Assembly (NCBI RefSeq): GCF_900104145.1
Contig: NZ_FNLB01000008.1
Span: 310,001-374,000 of the forward strand
Direction of reading: 5' to 3'
Origin: Pseudovibrio sp. Tun.PSC04-5.I4
GTDB taxonomy: Bacteria > Pseudomonadota > Alphaproteobacteria > Rhizobiales > Stappiaceae
Length of the DNA stretch: 64,000 bases
Shown here: positions 44,585 to 53,417 of the stretch, one piece after another
Position numbering within the stretch: position 1 is the stretch's first letter
How the letters are laid out: each line of letters opens with the position of its first letter
Notes under the pieces: generated by a model
What the model saw: only the letters and a program-made list of their open reading frames with translations
Told to the model about the DNA's origin: nothing
The model's database searches: none
Position numbers and translations under genes: made by a program

Positions 44585-45669
44585 TGCAAAACTGCGGGAA
44601 ATGGGGTGAAATGGTGAGAAGAGACAGCAACCTTCGCAATATAGCAGTGACACTCGTCATTGCCGGCAGTGGCGCTGGCCTTTTCACACTCCTTGGATTT
44701 CCCGCAGCTCCTCTCACCGGGTCGGCACTGGCCGTCTCAATGGGTGGATTATTAGGTGCGCCTGTTGTCGTCCCCTTATGGCTGAGAACCATATGCTTCG
44801 TGGTTTTGGGAGTAAGCATCGGCTCCGGTGTAACACCTGCCGTTATTGATGCCGCTGTCGCATGGCCTGCAAGTTTCATCGCGCTCGGCATCAGCCTAAT
44901 CGTGAGCATGCTCATAAGTCGGTTCTTGTTGATACGGTTTTTCGGGTTTGATGCGTATAATGCCTCCCTCGCCTCCTCTCCCGGACACTTGAGTTACATT
45001 CTCAGCATGGCGGCAGATAGCAATGCGGATGTGGCCCGAATTGGCCTTGCTCAAAGCACGCGGGTTTTGTTCCTCACCATCTGCGTACCGCTGTTTGTAA
45101 CCCTGTTTTTTGAGGAAACAGGCGCAACGTATCTGCCAGCAGATGATGTTTCAGCCCTCTCGGCGCTCTATCTTCTGCTTGCAGCGGCTATCGTCGGCGT
45201 CCTTTTCCTGAGGATGAAACTGCCTGCGGCTTACCTGCTTGGCGGGATGCTGGTGTCTTCCCTCGGACACCTCACAGAACTCACCCCCGGCAAGATGCCG
45301 GATTGGGCGACAATCGGCTCGTTCCTGATCATGGGCGCGTTAATCGGCACCCGCTTCAAAGGCATCAGCCCCGAGCTGTTCGCTAAAGCAATTGGCGCAG
45401 GGCTGGTTGTAACACTGGTAACGGTCGGCATGGCGATCTTTGGCGTTGTGCTCGTGATGCCGGTTGTCGGGCTCAACCCAAGCCTGCTGTTCGTTGCCTT
45501 TGCCCCCGGCGGGGTGGAAGCCATGGCCGCCATAGCCGTCCAAAGCGGGCTCGACCCAACCTTCGTCGCCGCCCACCACATCTTCCGCCTGCTGCTACTG
45601 ACTGTATTTGTGCCGCTGCTTCTGCGGCGAATTAAACCAGCATCTCCTCAGGAGAAGAATTCAATTTAG
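44584..45669 (+). CDS. AbrB-family membrane protein, in the tct operon
   Basis: A 361-aa polytopic protein with about 10 spans, AbrB/putative ammonia monooxygenase family (PF05145-like). Two related halves each contain a G-rich span: GFPAAPLTGSALAVSMGGLL and PAAYLLGGMLVSSLGHL; SSPGHLSYILSMAA and APGGVEAMAAIAVQ are the paired conserved loops. The name AbrB does not mean a transcription factor. The start overlaps the tctA stop (TGATG), so it belongs to the tct operon; an ATG at 44611 behind GGGGTGA is an alternative. Function unknown; perhaps an exporter balancing carboxylate uptake. Confidence 0.82.
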   Translation: MQNCGKWGEMVRRDSNLRNIAVTLVIAGSGAGLFTLLGFPAAPLTGSALAVSMGGLLGAPVVVPLWLRTICFVVLGVSIGSGVTPAVIDAAVAWPASFIALGISLIVSMLISRFLLIRFFGFDAYNASLASSPGHLSYILSMAADSNADVARIGLAQSTRVLFLTICVPLFVTLFFEETGATYLPADDVSALSALYLLLAAAIVGVLFLRMKLPAAYLLGGMLVSSLGHLTELTPGKMPDWATIGSFLIMGALIGTRFKGISPELFAKAIGAGLVVTLVTVGMAIFGVVLVMPVVGLNPSLLFVAFAPGGVEAMAAIAVQSGLDPTFVAAHHIFRLLLLTVFVPLLLRRIKPASPQEKNSI

Positions 45670-45736
45670 TTTTAAACGTATTTTAAAAACCCATCTCTAT
45701 TGATGACCAATCAAGTTATTTATTGGAAGTAATAGA

Positions 45737-46672
45737 ATGTGGTCCAGAGCAGAGATTTTCAGAAACAAAGTTATATTTGCTCTGATAGGAGCGGATGCGT
45801 TTCTTTTCTATTACTTTGATAAAAACCCAGATTATTTCGGTTTTATCACCAGCATCGCAGTATTTGTAATTTTTATTGCAGCGGCAAAATACTATTATAG
45901 CTCACGTAAAGAGATCAAGATCGCAACAGCCTTTAAGGCAACAGCACATTTGATTCTCTATACTTGTGTGGGGTCAATCTTTAATCATCTATTGGTGCTA
46001 ACGGGCAGACCTCTCATTGACGGCATCTTAGCCTCATGGGATCGCGCCTTAGGGTTTTACTGGCCCGAATTTATTGTAAAGGCACAAAGTATTGCTTGGC
46101 TCGATTGGATAAGCTCAGTCGCCTACAATTCTTCTTTGCCGCAAATTGCTGTCGTTGTGCTGGTATTGAGCTTCTCAGGCAGGCAAGAAAAGCTAGATAA
46201 AGTTCTCAATGCATTTGTTATTAGTAGTCTGATTACGATTTTATTCTGGGCGATGTATCCATTATTTGGATCTTTTGTCTACTACAGCCTAACAGACGAA
46301 GTTTCAGCTATACCCGGTCTCGTTGTAGATAGAGCAAATGTAGACCAGATCCTTCAATACCGGTCAAATAACTGGGATACCCTAAGAATGGACCGTCTCA
46401 CCGGACTTATAGCCTTCCCATCGTTTCACACAGTCATGGCGGTCCTTACAATTTATGCATTTTGGAATGTTCGTTTCGTTTTTCTGCCGGTATTCCTCCT
46501 CAATGTATTGGTCCTAATTTCAGTCCCTATTGATGGAGGCCATCATCTGGTAGATGTCGCTGCTGGAATTATTGTTGCCTCGCTGGTTATTGCTTTCGTG
46601 GAAGGAAGGTTTGCAAGAGCATTGAAGTTTCTTGTTTCCAACAAGCAGTCCAAAGTCAGGTCATCCGCATAA
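45737..46672 (+). CDS. PAP2-superfamily membrane phosphatase (inositol-phosphorylceramide-synthase-like)
   Basis: Inner-membrane protein of 311 aa with about six to seven spans. PAP2 catalytic landmarks are PSFHTVMAVL (His of motif 2) and PIDGGHHLVDVAAG (His and Asp of motif 3); motif 1 is not clear. This spacing is that of the PAP2_3 group, which includes phosphatidylinositol/ceramide phosphotransferases. It may act on lipid phosphates or lipid head groups. Codon use is more AT-rich than in its neighbours. Alone in its unit; AGTAATAGA precedes ATG, a weak ribosome site. Confidence 0.75.
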   Translation: MWSRAEIFRNKVIFALIGADAFLFYYFDKNPDYFGFITSIAVFVIFIAAAKYYYSSRKEIKIATAFKATAHLILYTCVGSIFNHLLVLTGRPLIDGILASWDRALGFYWPEFIVKAQSIAWLDWISSVAYNSSLPQIAVVVLVLSFSGRQEKLDKVLNAFVISSLITILFWAMYPLFGSFVYYSLTDEVSAIPGLVVDRANVDQILQYRSNNWDTLRMDRLTGLIAFPSFHTVMAVLTIYAFWNVRFVFLPVFLLNVLVLISVPIDGGHHLVDVAAGIIVASLVIAFVEGRFARALKFLVSNKQSKVRSSA

Positions 46673-46910
46673 ACATTAGGTTATTTGAGGTATTTACAGC
46701 AATATCAGCAAATGAGGCCTAACTGATCTTGAGCCAAAAAATGCATTCTCAACAGGTGATATGGAATTATTTTCCTAAATTATTGATATTTCACGAATAA
46801 TTCCCTTGTTCCAGTAAAATTATTAATCTGCTCAAAACATTAATTTCCTAGAAAACCTGTTAGCCTGCTGCAATAAATCAGGAATTCTATTGAAACCGGC
46901 GGGATGTTTT

Positions 46911-49313
46911 ATGAGCGCAGCACAACTGGAAACTTTGGCTATACTGGAAAGCCGTGTGAGATGGCTGGCCTCCTGGACCATTCACAATGCAAACCACGTG
47001 CGCGCCTCTGATCCCGGTGATGTGAAAGTCGGTGGTCATCAGGCCTCGTGTGCTTCCATCAGTACCATCATGACTGCGCTCTATTTTAATTCTCTGCGAC
47101 CTCAGGACCGTGTTGCGGTTAAACCGCATGCAGGCCCGAACTTTCATGCCATCCAATACCTTGCCGGCAACCAAACACTTGAGAAACTGCAAAACTTCCG
47201 AGGGTTCCACGGCGCGCAGTCCTATCCTTCCCGCACCAAGGATATTGACGATGTTGATTTCTCAACCGGCTCTGTTGGTCTTGGCGTGGCGCAAACGTTG
47301 TTCTCCTCTTTGGTGCAGGACTATGTGCAGGCGCATGGCTGGCTAAAGAATGCGCCGGAAGGCCGGATGATCGCGCTTATTGGTGATGCGGAGATGGATG
47401 AAGGCAACATCTATGAAGCCTTACTGGAAGGCTGGAAGCACGGCCTGCGCAATTGCTGGTGGATCGTTGATTACAACCGTCAGTCGCTGGATGCTGTTAT
47501 TCGCGAAGGGCTCTGGGAGAAGTTCGAGAGTATTTTCCGCAACTTCGGTTGGGATGTAGTCATTCTCAAACACGGTTGTTTGCAGGAGGAAGCTTTTGAA
47601 GAACCGGGCGGAGACAAGCTCCAAAGCTGGATCAACACATGCCCGAACCAGCTTTATTGCGCGCTGGCGTATCAAGGCGGAGCTGCATGGCGCAAGCGCC
47701 TGCTGGATGAACTCGGTGATCAAGGCGAGGTCGGTGAGCTGATCAACCGCCGCAGCGATGACGAACTCTCCACCCTGATGTGCAATCTGGGCGGCCACGA
47801 TATGCCCTCCTTGATTGATGCATTTGATCGCGCTGGAACTCACGACAGACCAACACTGTTCCTGTGTTACACAGTGAAGGGTTTTGGTCTTCCGCTCGCA
47901 GGCCATAAAGACAACCACGCAGGCTTGATGAACCCAAAGCAGATGCACGGCTACCGCCAACAGCTTGGCATTCGCGAAGGCCATGAATGGGACAAGTGGG
48001 AGGCTGCTGGGCAAGACCCGGCAAGCTTGCAAAGTTTTGTTGATGCAGCACCGTTCTTTGCCAAAGGCAGCAGGCGATATGAAGCAGATACCGTGCCCGT
48101 TCCCAAGTACCTGCCAAGGCCTGATACCAATGAAAAAACCCTCTCAACTCAAATGGGGTTTGGGCATATTCTGCATGAGATTTCCAAGGCAGATGAAGAG
48201 CTCGCCAAGAAAATTGTGACCACTGCACCCGATGTTACCGTCTCCACCAACCTTGGGGCCTGGGTCAACCAGCGCGGCTTGTTTGCCAAGGAAGAGTTGG
48301 CGGATACGTTTAAAGCGGAGCGGATTCCCTCCACCTTCAAATGGTCTTTCTCACCCAAGGGCCAACATATGGAACTGGGTATTGCCGAATCTAACCTGTT
48401 CCTCATGCTCTCAGCGCTTGGCCTGTCTCACGCGATCAACGGGGAACGATTGCTGCCTATTGGCACGGTTTATGACCCGTTCATTTTGCGGGCAGCGGAT
48501 CAGCTTAATTATGCCTGTTATCAGGATGCACGGTTTATGCTGGTCGCAACTCCCTCTGGCATCACGCTGGCACCGGAAGGCGGCGCGCACCAATCCATCA
48601 GCACGCCGCTGGTGGGTATGGCACAGGATGGGTTAGCCTCGTTTGAACCTGCGTTTGTGGATGAGCTTGCCATCATCATACGGTTCGGGCTCGATTATAT
48701 GCAGCGTGATGGCGAAGGTGATCCTGATGAACGCACATGGCTGCGCGATCAGACGGGTGGTTCCATTTATCTGCGCCTCTCCACTCGCCCTGTTGAGCAG
48801 CCGTTGCGCACGTTCAGACCGGAGCAGGAACAGGAGATTGTTGACGGGGCGTACTGGCTGCGCAAACCCGGCCCCAATGCTCAAATTGTCATTGCATACA
48901 CCGGTGCTGTCGCGCCAGAAGCGATCAATGCAGCTGGATTGATGGCAGAGGATCGCCGCGATATCGGCCTGCTCGCCATCACCTCAGCCGATCGCCTGAA
49001 TGCAGGATGGACTGCGGCACAGCGGGCACGGGATCGCGGCATGGTACATGCACAAAGCCATATAGAGCGGCTGTTTAACGATGTGCCAGACAATTGCTCC
49101 CTGATCACCGTTTTAGATGGGCATCCAGCTACACTGGCGTGGTTGGGCGCGGTCAAAGGCAACAGAATCCGCACCCTTGGCGTGGAGCACTTTGGCCAGA
49201 CTGGCACGATTGCCGACCTTTACCGTCATTACAGCATTGATACGCAGGCCATAATGCAGGCGGCAGAAACCATATCCTCAGGTGGAAAGATCCGTTATAT
49301 CAAGGCTATATAA
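46911..49313 (+). CDS. AceE/MdeB-like homodimeric 2-oxo-acid dehydrogenase E1 (transketolase superfamily)
   Basis: A 800-aa thiamine-diphosphate enzyme. TPP-binding GDAEMDEGNIYEAL (about residue 160) with DYNRQSLD 26 residues on, the AceE-like HAGPNFHAIQYLAG and YTVKGFGLPLAGHKDNHAG, a pyrimidine domain from about 420, and a transketolase C-terminal domain with IVIAYTGAVAPEA and LGVEHFGQTG. Length matches this group rather than classical transketolase (about 660 aa). Relatives are annotated pyruvate- or 2-oxobutyrate-dehydrogenase E1. No E2 or E3 gene is near. ATG 46911 follows GGCGGGATG. Followed by a strong terminator, yet a DSD1-like gene starts 93 bp later. Confidence 0.82.
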   Translation: MSAAQLETLAILESRVRWLASWTIHNANHVRASDPGDVKVGGHQASCASISTIMTALYFNSLRPQDRVAVKPHAGPNFHAIQYLAGNQTLEKLQNFRGFHGAQSYPSRTKDIDDVDFSTGSVGLGVAQTLFSSLVQDYVQAHGWLKNAPEGRMIALIGDAEMDEGNIYEALLEGWKHGLRNCWWIVDYNRQSLDAVIREGLWEKFESIFRNFGWDVVILKHGCLQEEAFEEPGGDKLQSWINTCPNQLYCALAYQGGAAWRKRLLDELGDQGEVGELINRRSDDELSTLMCNLGGHDMPSLIDAFDRAGTHDRPTLFLCYTVKGFGLPLAGHKDNHAGLMNPKQMHGYRQQLGIREGHEWDKWEAAGQDPASLQSFVDAAPFFAKGSRRYEADTVPVPKYLPRPDTNEKTLSTQMGFGHILHEISKADEELAKKIVTTAPDVTVSTNLGAWVNQRGLFAKEELADTFKAERIPSTFKWSFSPKGQHMELGIAESNLFLMLSALGLSHAINGERLLPIGTVYDPFILRAADQLNYACYQDARFMLVATPSGITLAPEGGAHQSISTPLVGMAQDGLASFEPAFVDELAIIIRFGLDYMQRDGEGDPDERTWLRDQTGGSIYLRLSTRPVEQPLRTFRPEQEQEIVDGAYWLRKPGPNAQIVIAYTGAVAPEAINAAGLMAEDRRDIGLLAITSADRLNAGWTAAQRARDRGMVHAQSHIERLFNDVPDNCSLITVLDGHPATLAWLGAVKGNRIRTLGVEHFGQTGTIADLYRHYSIDTQAIMQAAETISSGGKIRYIKAI

Positions 49314-49321
49314 TAACAAGG

Positions 49322-49365
49322 GACCGGAGCACTATTTACCCCATTGCTCCGGTCGGTAATTTTGT
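49322..49365 (+). terminator. Terminator after the E1-like gene
   Basis: GACCGGAGCA (49322-49331) and TGCTCCGGTC (49345-49354) form a perfect 10-bp stem with a 13-base loop, then GGTAATTTTG. It lies 9 bp past the stop and may separate the E1-like gene from the next one. Confidence 0.75.
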
Positions 49366-49405
49366 CCAATGTTGTCATGCTTCTCCTAGTTTCAGGGATT
49401 CGACC

Positions 49406-50557
49406 GTGACCTCAGATTTCTCTCAGTACACTCTTGGCTATGATATTCCAGCTCTTCCCGGTATGAAGCTGGAAGACGTGCAAACTCCTGCTTTACTCAT
49501 AGATCTTGACGCGTTCGAGGCAAACTTGCTGGCGATGCGGGATGAGATTGCAGCGTATGGTGTGCGGCATCGAGCGCACTGCAAAATGCATAAATCAGCA
49601 GATATTGCGAAGCTGCAAATGGAGTTGGGCAATGCCTGCGGTGTGTGTTGCCAAAAGGTGAGTGAAGCTGAAGCACTGGCGCGCGCTGGCATCACAGACA
49701 TTCTCGTTTCCAATGAAGTTTGTGATCCTTATAAGCTTGACCGGCTTGCCCAATTACCAAAACTAGGCGCGCGAATTCTGGTGTGCACGGATGATCTAAA
49801 CAATGTCGCCGCACTCTCAAAAGCTGCCGTCAAACACGGAACCGAACTTGAAGTTCTTGTGGAATTGGAGAGTGGCGGCGGTCGCTGTGGTGTGGCCGAT
49901 GGGGCTGCTGTTCTTGAGTTAACACAGGCGATTATTGCCGAGCCAAATCTTCGGTTTGCAGGTATTCAGTCCTATCAAGGTATGGCGCAACACGCCTATG
50001 AGTATGCGGAACGGAAAGCGCTGCTGGATACGGCCATCACACTCACCAAGGAAGTCGTGGATCTGCTCGCAAGCCATGAAATCGCTTGCGATATAGTCGG
50101 CGGTGCTGGCACAGGAAGCTACCCATTTGAAGCGGCTTCTGGCGTTTTCAACGAGCTGCAATGTGGCTCCTACCTGTTCATGGACGCAGATTATCGCCGT
50201 GTGAAAACTAAGGAGGGTTTGTTCCTACCGAAGTTCGAACATGCGTTGTTTCTGCTCACATCCATCATGTCAGTTGATATCGATGGCCAAGCGGTGTGTG
50301 ATGCCGGTTTGAAAGCTCACAGCGTGGATTCGGGTCTGCCGACCGTGTTTGAGCGCCCTGACTTGCGAAGCCTTGGGTTTTCCGATGAACATGGCGTCCT
50401 CAAAGACCCTGGGAACACGCTCAAGCTCAATGACAGGATCAAGCTGGTTCCCGGTCATTGTGATCCAACCTGCAACCTACATGATTGGTATATTGGTCTG
50501 CGAAATGGGGTGGTGGAAGTGCTCTGGCCAGTGACCGCTCGGGGTAAATTTTACTAG
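49406..50557 (+). CDS. DSD1-family PLP enzyme (D-threonine / 3-hydroxy-D-aspartate aldolase-like)
   Basis: Cytoplasmic fold-III PLP enzyme of 383 aa. The N-terminal alanine-racemase-like barrel carries the PLP lysine in RAHCKMHKSADIAKLQ; IQSYQGMAQHAY and DIVGGAGTGSYPFE follow; the C-terminal domain ends with the metal-binding HCDPTCNLHDWY, where a His and a Cys bind Zn or Mn in D-threonine aldolase and D-serine dehydratase. Likely reaction: cleavage of a D-beta-hydroxy amino acid to glycine and an aldehyde or glyoxylate, or D-Ser dehydration. Choosing among these needs assays. ATG 49430-like starts are excluded because GTG 49406 gives the family N-terminus. Confidence 0.85.
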   Translation: MTSDFSQYTLGYDIPALPGMKLEDVQTPALLIDLDAFEANLLAMRDEIAAYGVRHRAHCKMHKSADIAKLQMELGNACGVCCQKVSEAEALARAGITDILVSNEVCDPYKLDRLAQLPKLGARILVCTDDLNNVAALSKAAVKHGTELEVLVELESGGGRCGVADGAAVLELTQAIIAEPNLRFAGIQSYQGMAQHAYEYAERKALLDTAITLTKEVVDLLASHEIACDIVGGAGTGSYPFEAASGVFNELQCGSYLFMDADYRRVKTKEGLFLPKFEHALFLLTSIMSVDIDGQAVCDAGLKAHSVDSGLPTVFERPDLRSLGFSDEHGVLKDPGNTLKLNDRIKLVPGHCDPTCNLHDWYIGLRNGVVEVLWPVTARGKFY

Positions 50558-50745
50558 GCTTGCCGGGGCTTGACGGCACCAGTGTTCCTCTGTAGGTTGC
50601 GCGCCAAGGGTTCAGGCCCCTGCCGCTCGCGGAGCATATGCTCATGGTGAAGCCTGAAATTATTGAGAGAACGTCAGCCCAAATAAGCGGGTTGGTGGTA
50701 ATGCGAGCCCCATCAAATTGATCCCGCATAGTTTGAGGCTATAAC

Positions 50746-51183
50746 ATGACCGGATCTTTGCCATCCATTTCAGCGTTAAAGATGCAAGCCAAACAATTGC
50801 GTACTGCATTAGAAAAACGCGGTGAACCACTTTCCCATTCTCAGGTGCTTGAGCTTATTACGCAACAGCAAGGCTTTAAGGACTGGAACACGTTGTTTGC
50901 CGCCGTCGGCAACCGACCGCCGGTGTTGTATCTGCGCCCCGGAGACCGGGTTGCGGGCAGATACCTTGGGCAGCACTTTGATGCGGAAGTCCTTGGCGTA
51001 CAAGGCTCCACAGCTGCATGCCGCGTTCGGCTCACTTTGAAGTTTGATGAAGCCATTGACGTTGTCTCGTTCAAAAGCTTTTCCGCTTTTCGGCAACGCG
51101 TTACCTGCACACTAAACTCAGATGCCATGACCAGCGAGAAAACCTCCGACGGTGAACCGCATATGGTTTTAACGCAAATGTAA
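50746..51183 (+). CDS. Small GSP (glyoxalase superfamily protein) family protein
   Basis: A 145-aa cytoplasmic protein. Pattern: SISALKMQAKQLRTALEKRG, SHSQVLELITQQQGFKDWNT, PGDRVAGRYLGQHFDAEVLG and the end SEKTSDGEPHMVL. This matches a family labelled glyoxalase superfamily protein in alphaproteobacterial genomes, whose N-terminal helical part precedes a small beta domain. Function unknown; the name does not establish glyoxalase activity. A 189-bp gap separates it from the DSD1-like gene. A stem follows at 51195-51223. Confidence 0.75.
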   Translation: MTGSLPSISALKMQAKQLRTALEKRGEPLSHSQVLELITQQQGFKDWNTLFAAVGNRPPVLYLRPGDRVAGRYLGQHFDAEVLGVQGSTAACRVRLTLKFDEAIDVVSFKSFSAFRQRVTCTLNSDAMTSEKTSDGEPHMVLTQM

Positions 51184-51194
51184 ATGCAGTTATA

Positions 51195-51223
51195 AGCCGG
51201 GAAGACACCAAGTTCTCCCGGCT
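51195..51223 (+). terminator. Hairpin after the GSP gene
   Basis: AGCCGGGA (51195-51202) and TCCCGGCT (51216-51223) form an 8-bp stem with a 13-base loop, 12 bp past the stop, followed by CATTTC. Plausible intrinsic terminator. Confidence 0.65.
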
Positions 51224-51432
51224 CATTTCATCACCATCACGAGGTCTCATGAAAATCGCAGGAAGAGACATCCTTCACCTGTTTTGATGGAGAGGTCGCT
51301 ATATTTTTGTGACCCAACTAGCTCTTTGTTGTCGCTTATAAATCTGAAATCGATGAATTGATTTGACGGCAGTTTTACTCGGGGAGGGTTTATAAGGCTC
51401 GAAAGCTGTTACCAAAATTGGTCTGATGTCTG

Positions 51433-51812
51433 ATGGCAAACAATATGAAACGTCCATTCTGTGCGGAGCCTGATTTGCTAACTCCATCCAACAAAAATAT
51501 TCGGCCAATAAAGACCGAAGACAGAAGCGATGCGATCCTGCAATCCATAACTAAGTTCATTGTAAGTGAACGTTCAGAACCAGGGGATCAATTGCCAACA
51601 GAGCGGAAACTGACGAACGGCCTTAAGGTTGGCCGATCCTCCAACCGCGAAGTTGTCTGCCATCTGCAACCACTTGGTATTGCAGAGATCCGGCGCAGAT
51701 CCGGTACAGACCTCAAGCCCCCTCTTTAGGAAAAAACCGTCTACTTACCGCTCTCCATTGCCACAAAACACGATGGCCTACTGCAATCACTGGAAGTGTG
51801 CCGTGCACATAC
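51433..51812 (+). pseudogene. Truncated GntR/FadR-type regulator
   Basis: The frame from ATG 51433 reads a GntR winged helix: ILQSITKFIVSERSEPGDQL, PTERKLTNGLKVGRSSNREV, GIAEIRRRSGTDLKPPL, then a TAG at 51727. The same frame continues with EKTVYLPLSIATKHDGLLQ and SLEVCRA, resembling the linker and first helix of the FCD effector domain, and is then cut off by IS481-like sequence at about 51837. It lacks the effector domain and has a nonsense codon, so it is a remnant. Confidence 0.7.
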
Positions 51813-51836
51813 GATGAGTTATGGCAGGTGGGAGAA

Positions 51837-52181
51837 CTTGCTAATCCTAGCTTGTTGTAACCAGCCAGCAACGGAGGAGCGGGCAAGAGTGAGCTTGTCG
51901 GCGATCTCCTGCGCCGTCAAACGGAACTCTTTGCGAAGACGCATAGCGACCGCCACCAGAAAATCTGATTATGAGACATAGATTTAGGCCGCCAGAAGCA
52001 GTTCTCAAAACCAGAAAGGCGCTCAGATTTATATCGAGAGATCCATTCGCGCAGGGTGCGGACGCTAACAGCAAATTCTCCCGCGACGATGACGACCAAT
52101 CACCCTTGGTACAGCACGCGCTTGACCATCTGTTCTCGACTATACGGCGTGGTTCGGGCATTCTTGTGTGGGTTGCTAATT
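51837..52181 (-). pseudogene. IS481-family transposase remnant (copy B)
   Basis: Minus strand pieces in order: NPHKNARTTPYSREQMVKRV, stop, VVIVAGEFAVSVRTLREWIS, RYKSERLSGF, then in another frame MRLRKEFRLTAQEIADKLTL and ARSSVAGWLQQARISKF. This is the N-terminal double helix-turn-helix of IS481 transposases, broken by a stop and a frameshift. The DDE core is missing. Its last 70 bp resemble copy A at 28708-28777. Confidence 0.75.
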
Positions 52182-52284
52182 GCAGCGCTCCTTGAATTAG
52201 ATTTGTGATGAACCCAAAATTAAGACTCTAGCGTTATTCGCACGGTTGGGAACCGTCATAGGCCGGCGTGCCGAGGGTCCGCTT

Positions 52285-52844
52285 TCACCCGTTAGGCTTA
52301 CGAAACTGTAGACCTTCATCGCGATGTAACAGGTGAAGCTTCTTCAAGTTCATCGTTATTCCCTCGCGTTGGAGCATGGCATGAATCCGGCGATGGCCAA
52401 ACCGGCGACATTCGAAAGCGATTTTCTTCATAGTCACGCGCAAGGGAACATCGTCAGCACGAAAGCGTTTGTAACGCCCGCTAGAACGATCAACGTTCAT
52501 AACATAACAGGCCCGCCGTTCACTACGTCATGGATTTTGCGAAGAAAAGCAACTGCTTGACGTGCACCGCCGATGCCCTACCACTTTTTCCCATTAACGT
52601 CCCATAGCATGGCATTATTCAGCATTACTTCTACCAATAACTTTTTCAACTTGGAATTCTCATCTTCAAGAGCCCTTGGTTTAGAGCATCTGAAACGTCC
52701 AATCCAGCATACTTGGCCCTATATTTATAAAACGAGGCCGGACTGATCTCGTGGTTTCGGCAATTTTCCACCGTAGGGAACCCTGCTTTTCTGCTCCTTA
52801 ATCATCCCAAGGATTTGTTCTTTCGTAAAACGCGAACGCTTCAT
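52285..52844 (-). pseudogene. IS3-family insertion sequence remnant (orfA and orfB pieces)
   Basis: Minus strand: orfA-like start at 52844 MKRSRFTKEQILGMIKEQ, then SPASFYKYRAKYAGLDVSDA and ALEDENSKLKKLLVEVML in a shifted frame; after that orfB-like RSSGRYKRFRADDVPLRV and RRFGHRRIHAMLQREGITM up to LHRDEGLQFRKP. These match the IS407/IS51 group of IS3. Several frameshifts and loss of the whole integrase core show that it is dead. It abuts IS481 copy B. Confidence 0.8.
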
Positions 52845-53106
52845 ATCTTCACCTCATCTGCAGGGTGAACCCTACTACAAACTGGAGGAGCTTATGGGGG
52901 TAGGTTACCCAACTCAGGCTCTCAACGGAACAACCCGATCAGAATCCGCATCTAGGCATGAGACAGAAGCGATGGCGCACAATTATGCAAAAGGTGTTAA
53001 CTTGCACAAGACATGTCGGGAATAGCCTCCGTTTTTGAAGCAGACGCGGACACGCGCAAAACAAAGACTGTCAAACCATGCAACAGCAGAACAAATGTTC
53101 TTTTTA

Positions 53107-53137
53107 GGCACCATAATTTGGGGAGATAAATGGTGCC
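53107..53137. repeat. Inverted repeat across the 3' end of tRNA-Phe
   Basis: GGCACCAT (53107-53114) and ATGGTGCC (53130-53137) form a perfect 8-bp inverted repeat with a 15-base spacer. The second arm contains the CCA and discriminator region of the tRNA. It may be a processing/terminating hairpin or an inverted copy of the tRNA end. Confidence 0.6.
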
Positions 53138-53206
53138 CGAAGGCGGATTTGAACCACCGACACGCGAATTTTCAATCCGCTGCTCTACCAACTGAGCTAT
53201 TCGGGC
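53131..53206 (-). tRNA. tRNA-Phe (GAA)
   Basis: 76-nt cloverleaf on the minus strand. Acceptor GCCCGAA pairs with TTCGGGC; D-arm region TAGCTCAGTTGGTAGAGC; anticodon loop TTGAAAA with anticodon GAA; T-arm GGTGGTTCAAATCCGCC; encoded CCA end. The anticodon stem has one G-U pair. Its 3' side faces the IS481/IS3/GntR remnant block, a common arrangement for past integrations. Confidence 0.97.
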
Positions 53207-53417
53207 ACTATCAGCAGGGACAAGATATTTTCTGTCCCGCGAATGTGAGCGTGTTATAGGGTGCCTGTTTTCGTCTGTCCAGCGGGCAAATGCATTTTTT
53301 TTGAAAGAAACTAAGTTTCTCCACTGTCTGCTTGGCGAATTCCTGTAAGCGCCTTTAACTATGGCTCTTTTCGCGCGAAAGCAGGGCTCTTGCGCGTGCC
53401 GTCAACGTCGGTTTTTC

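Noticed and set aside
50439..50729. 96-codon minus-strand frame starting MRDQFDGARITTNPLIW
   Set aside because: It runs into the 3' end of the DSD1-like gene on the opposite strand, has no ribosome site and matches no family.
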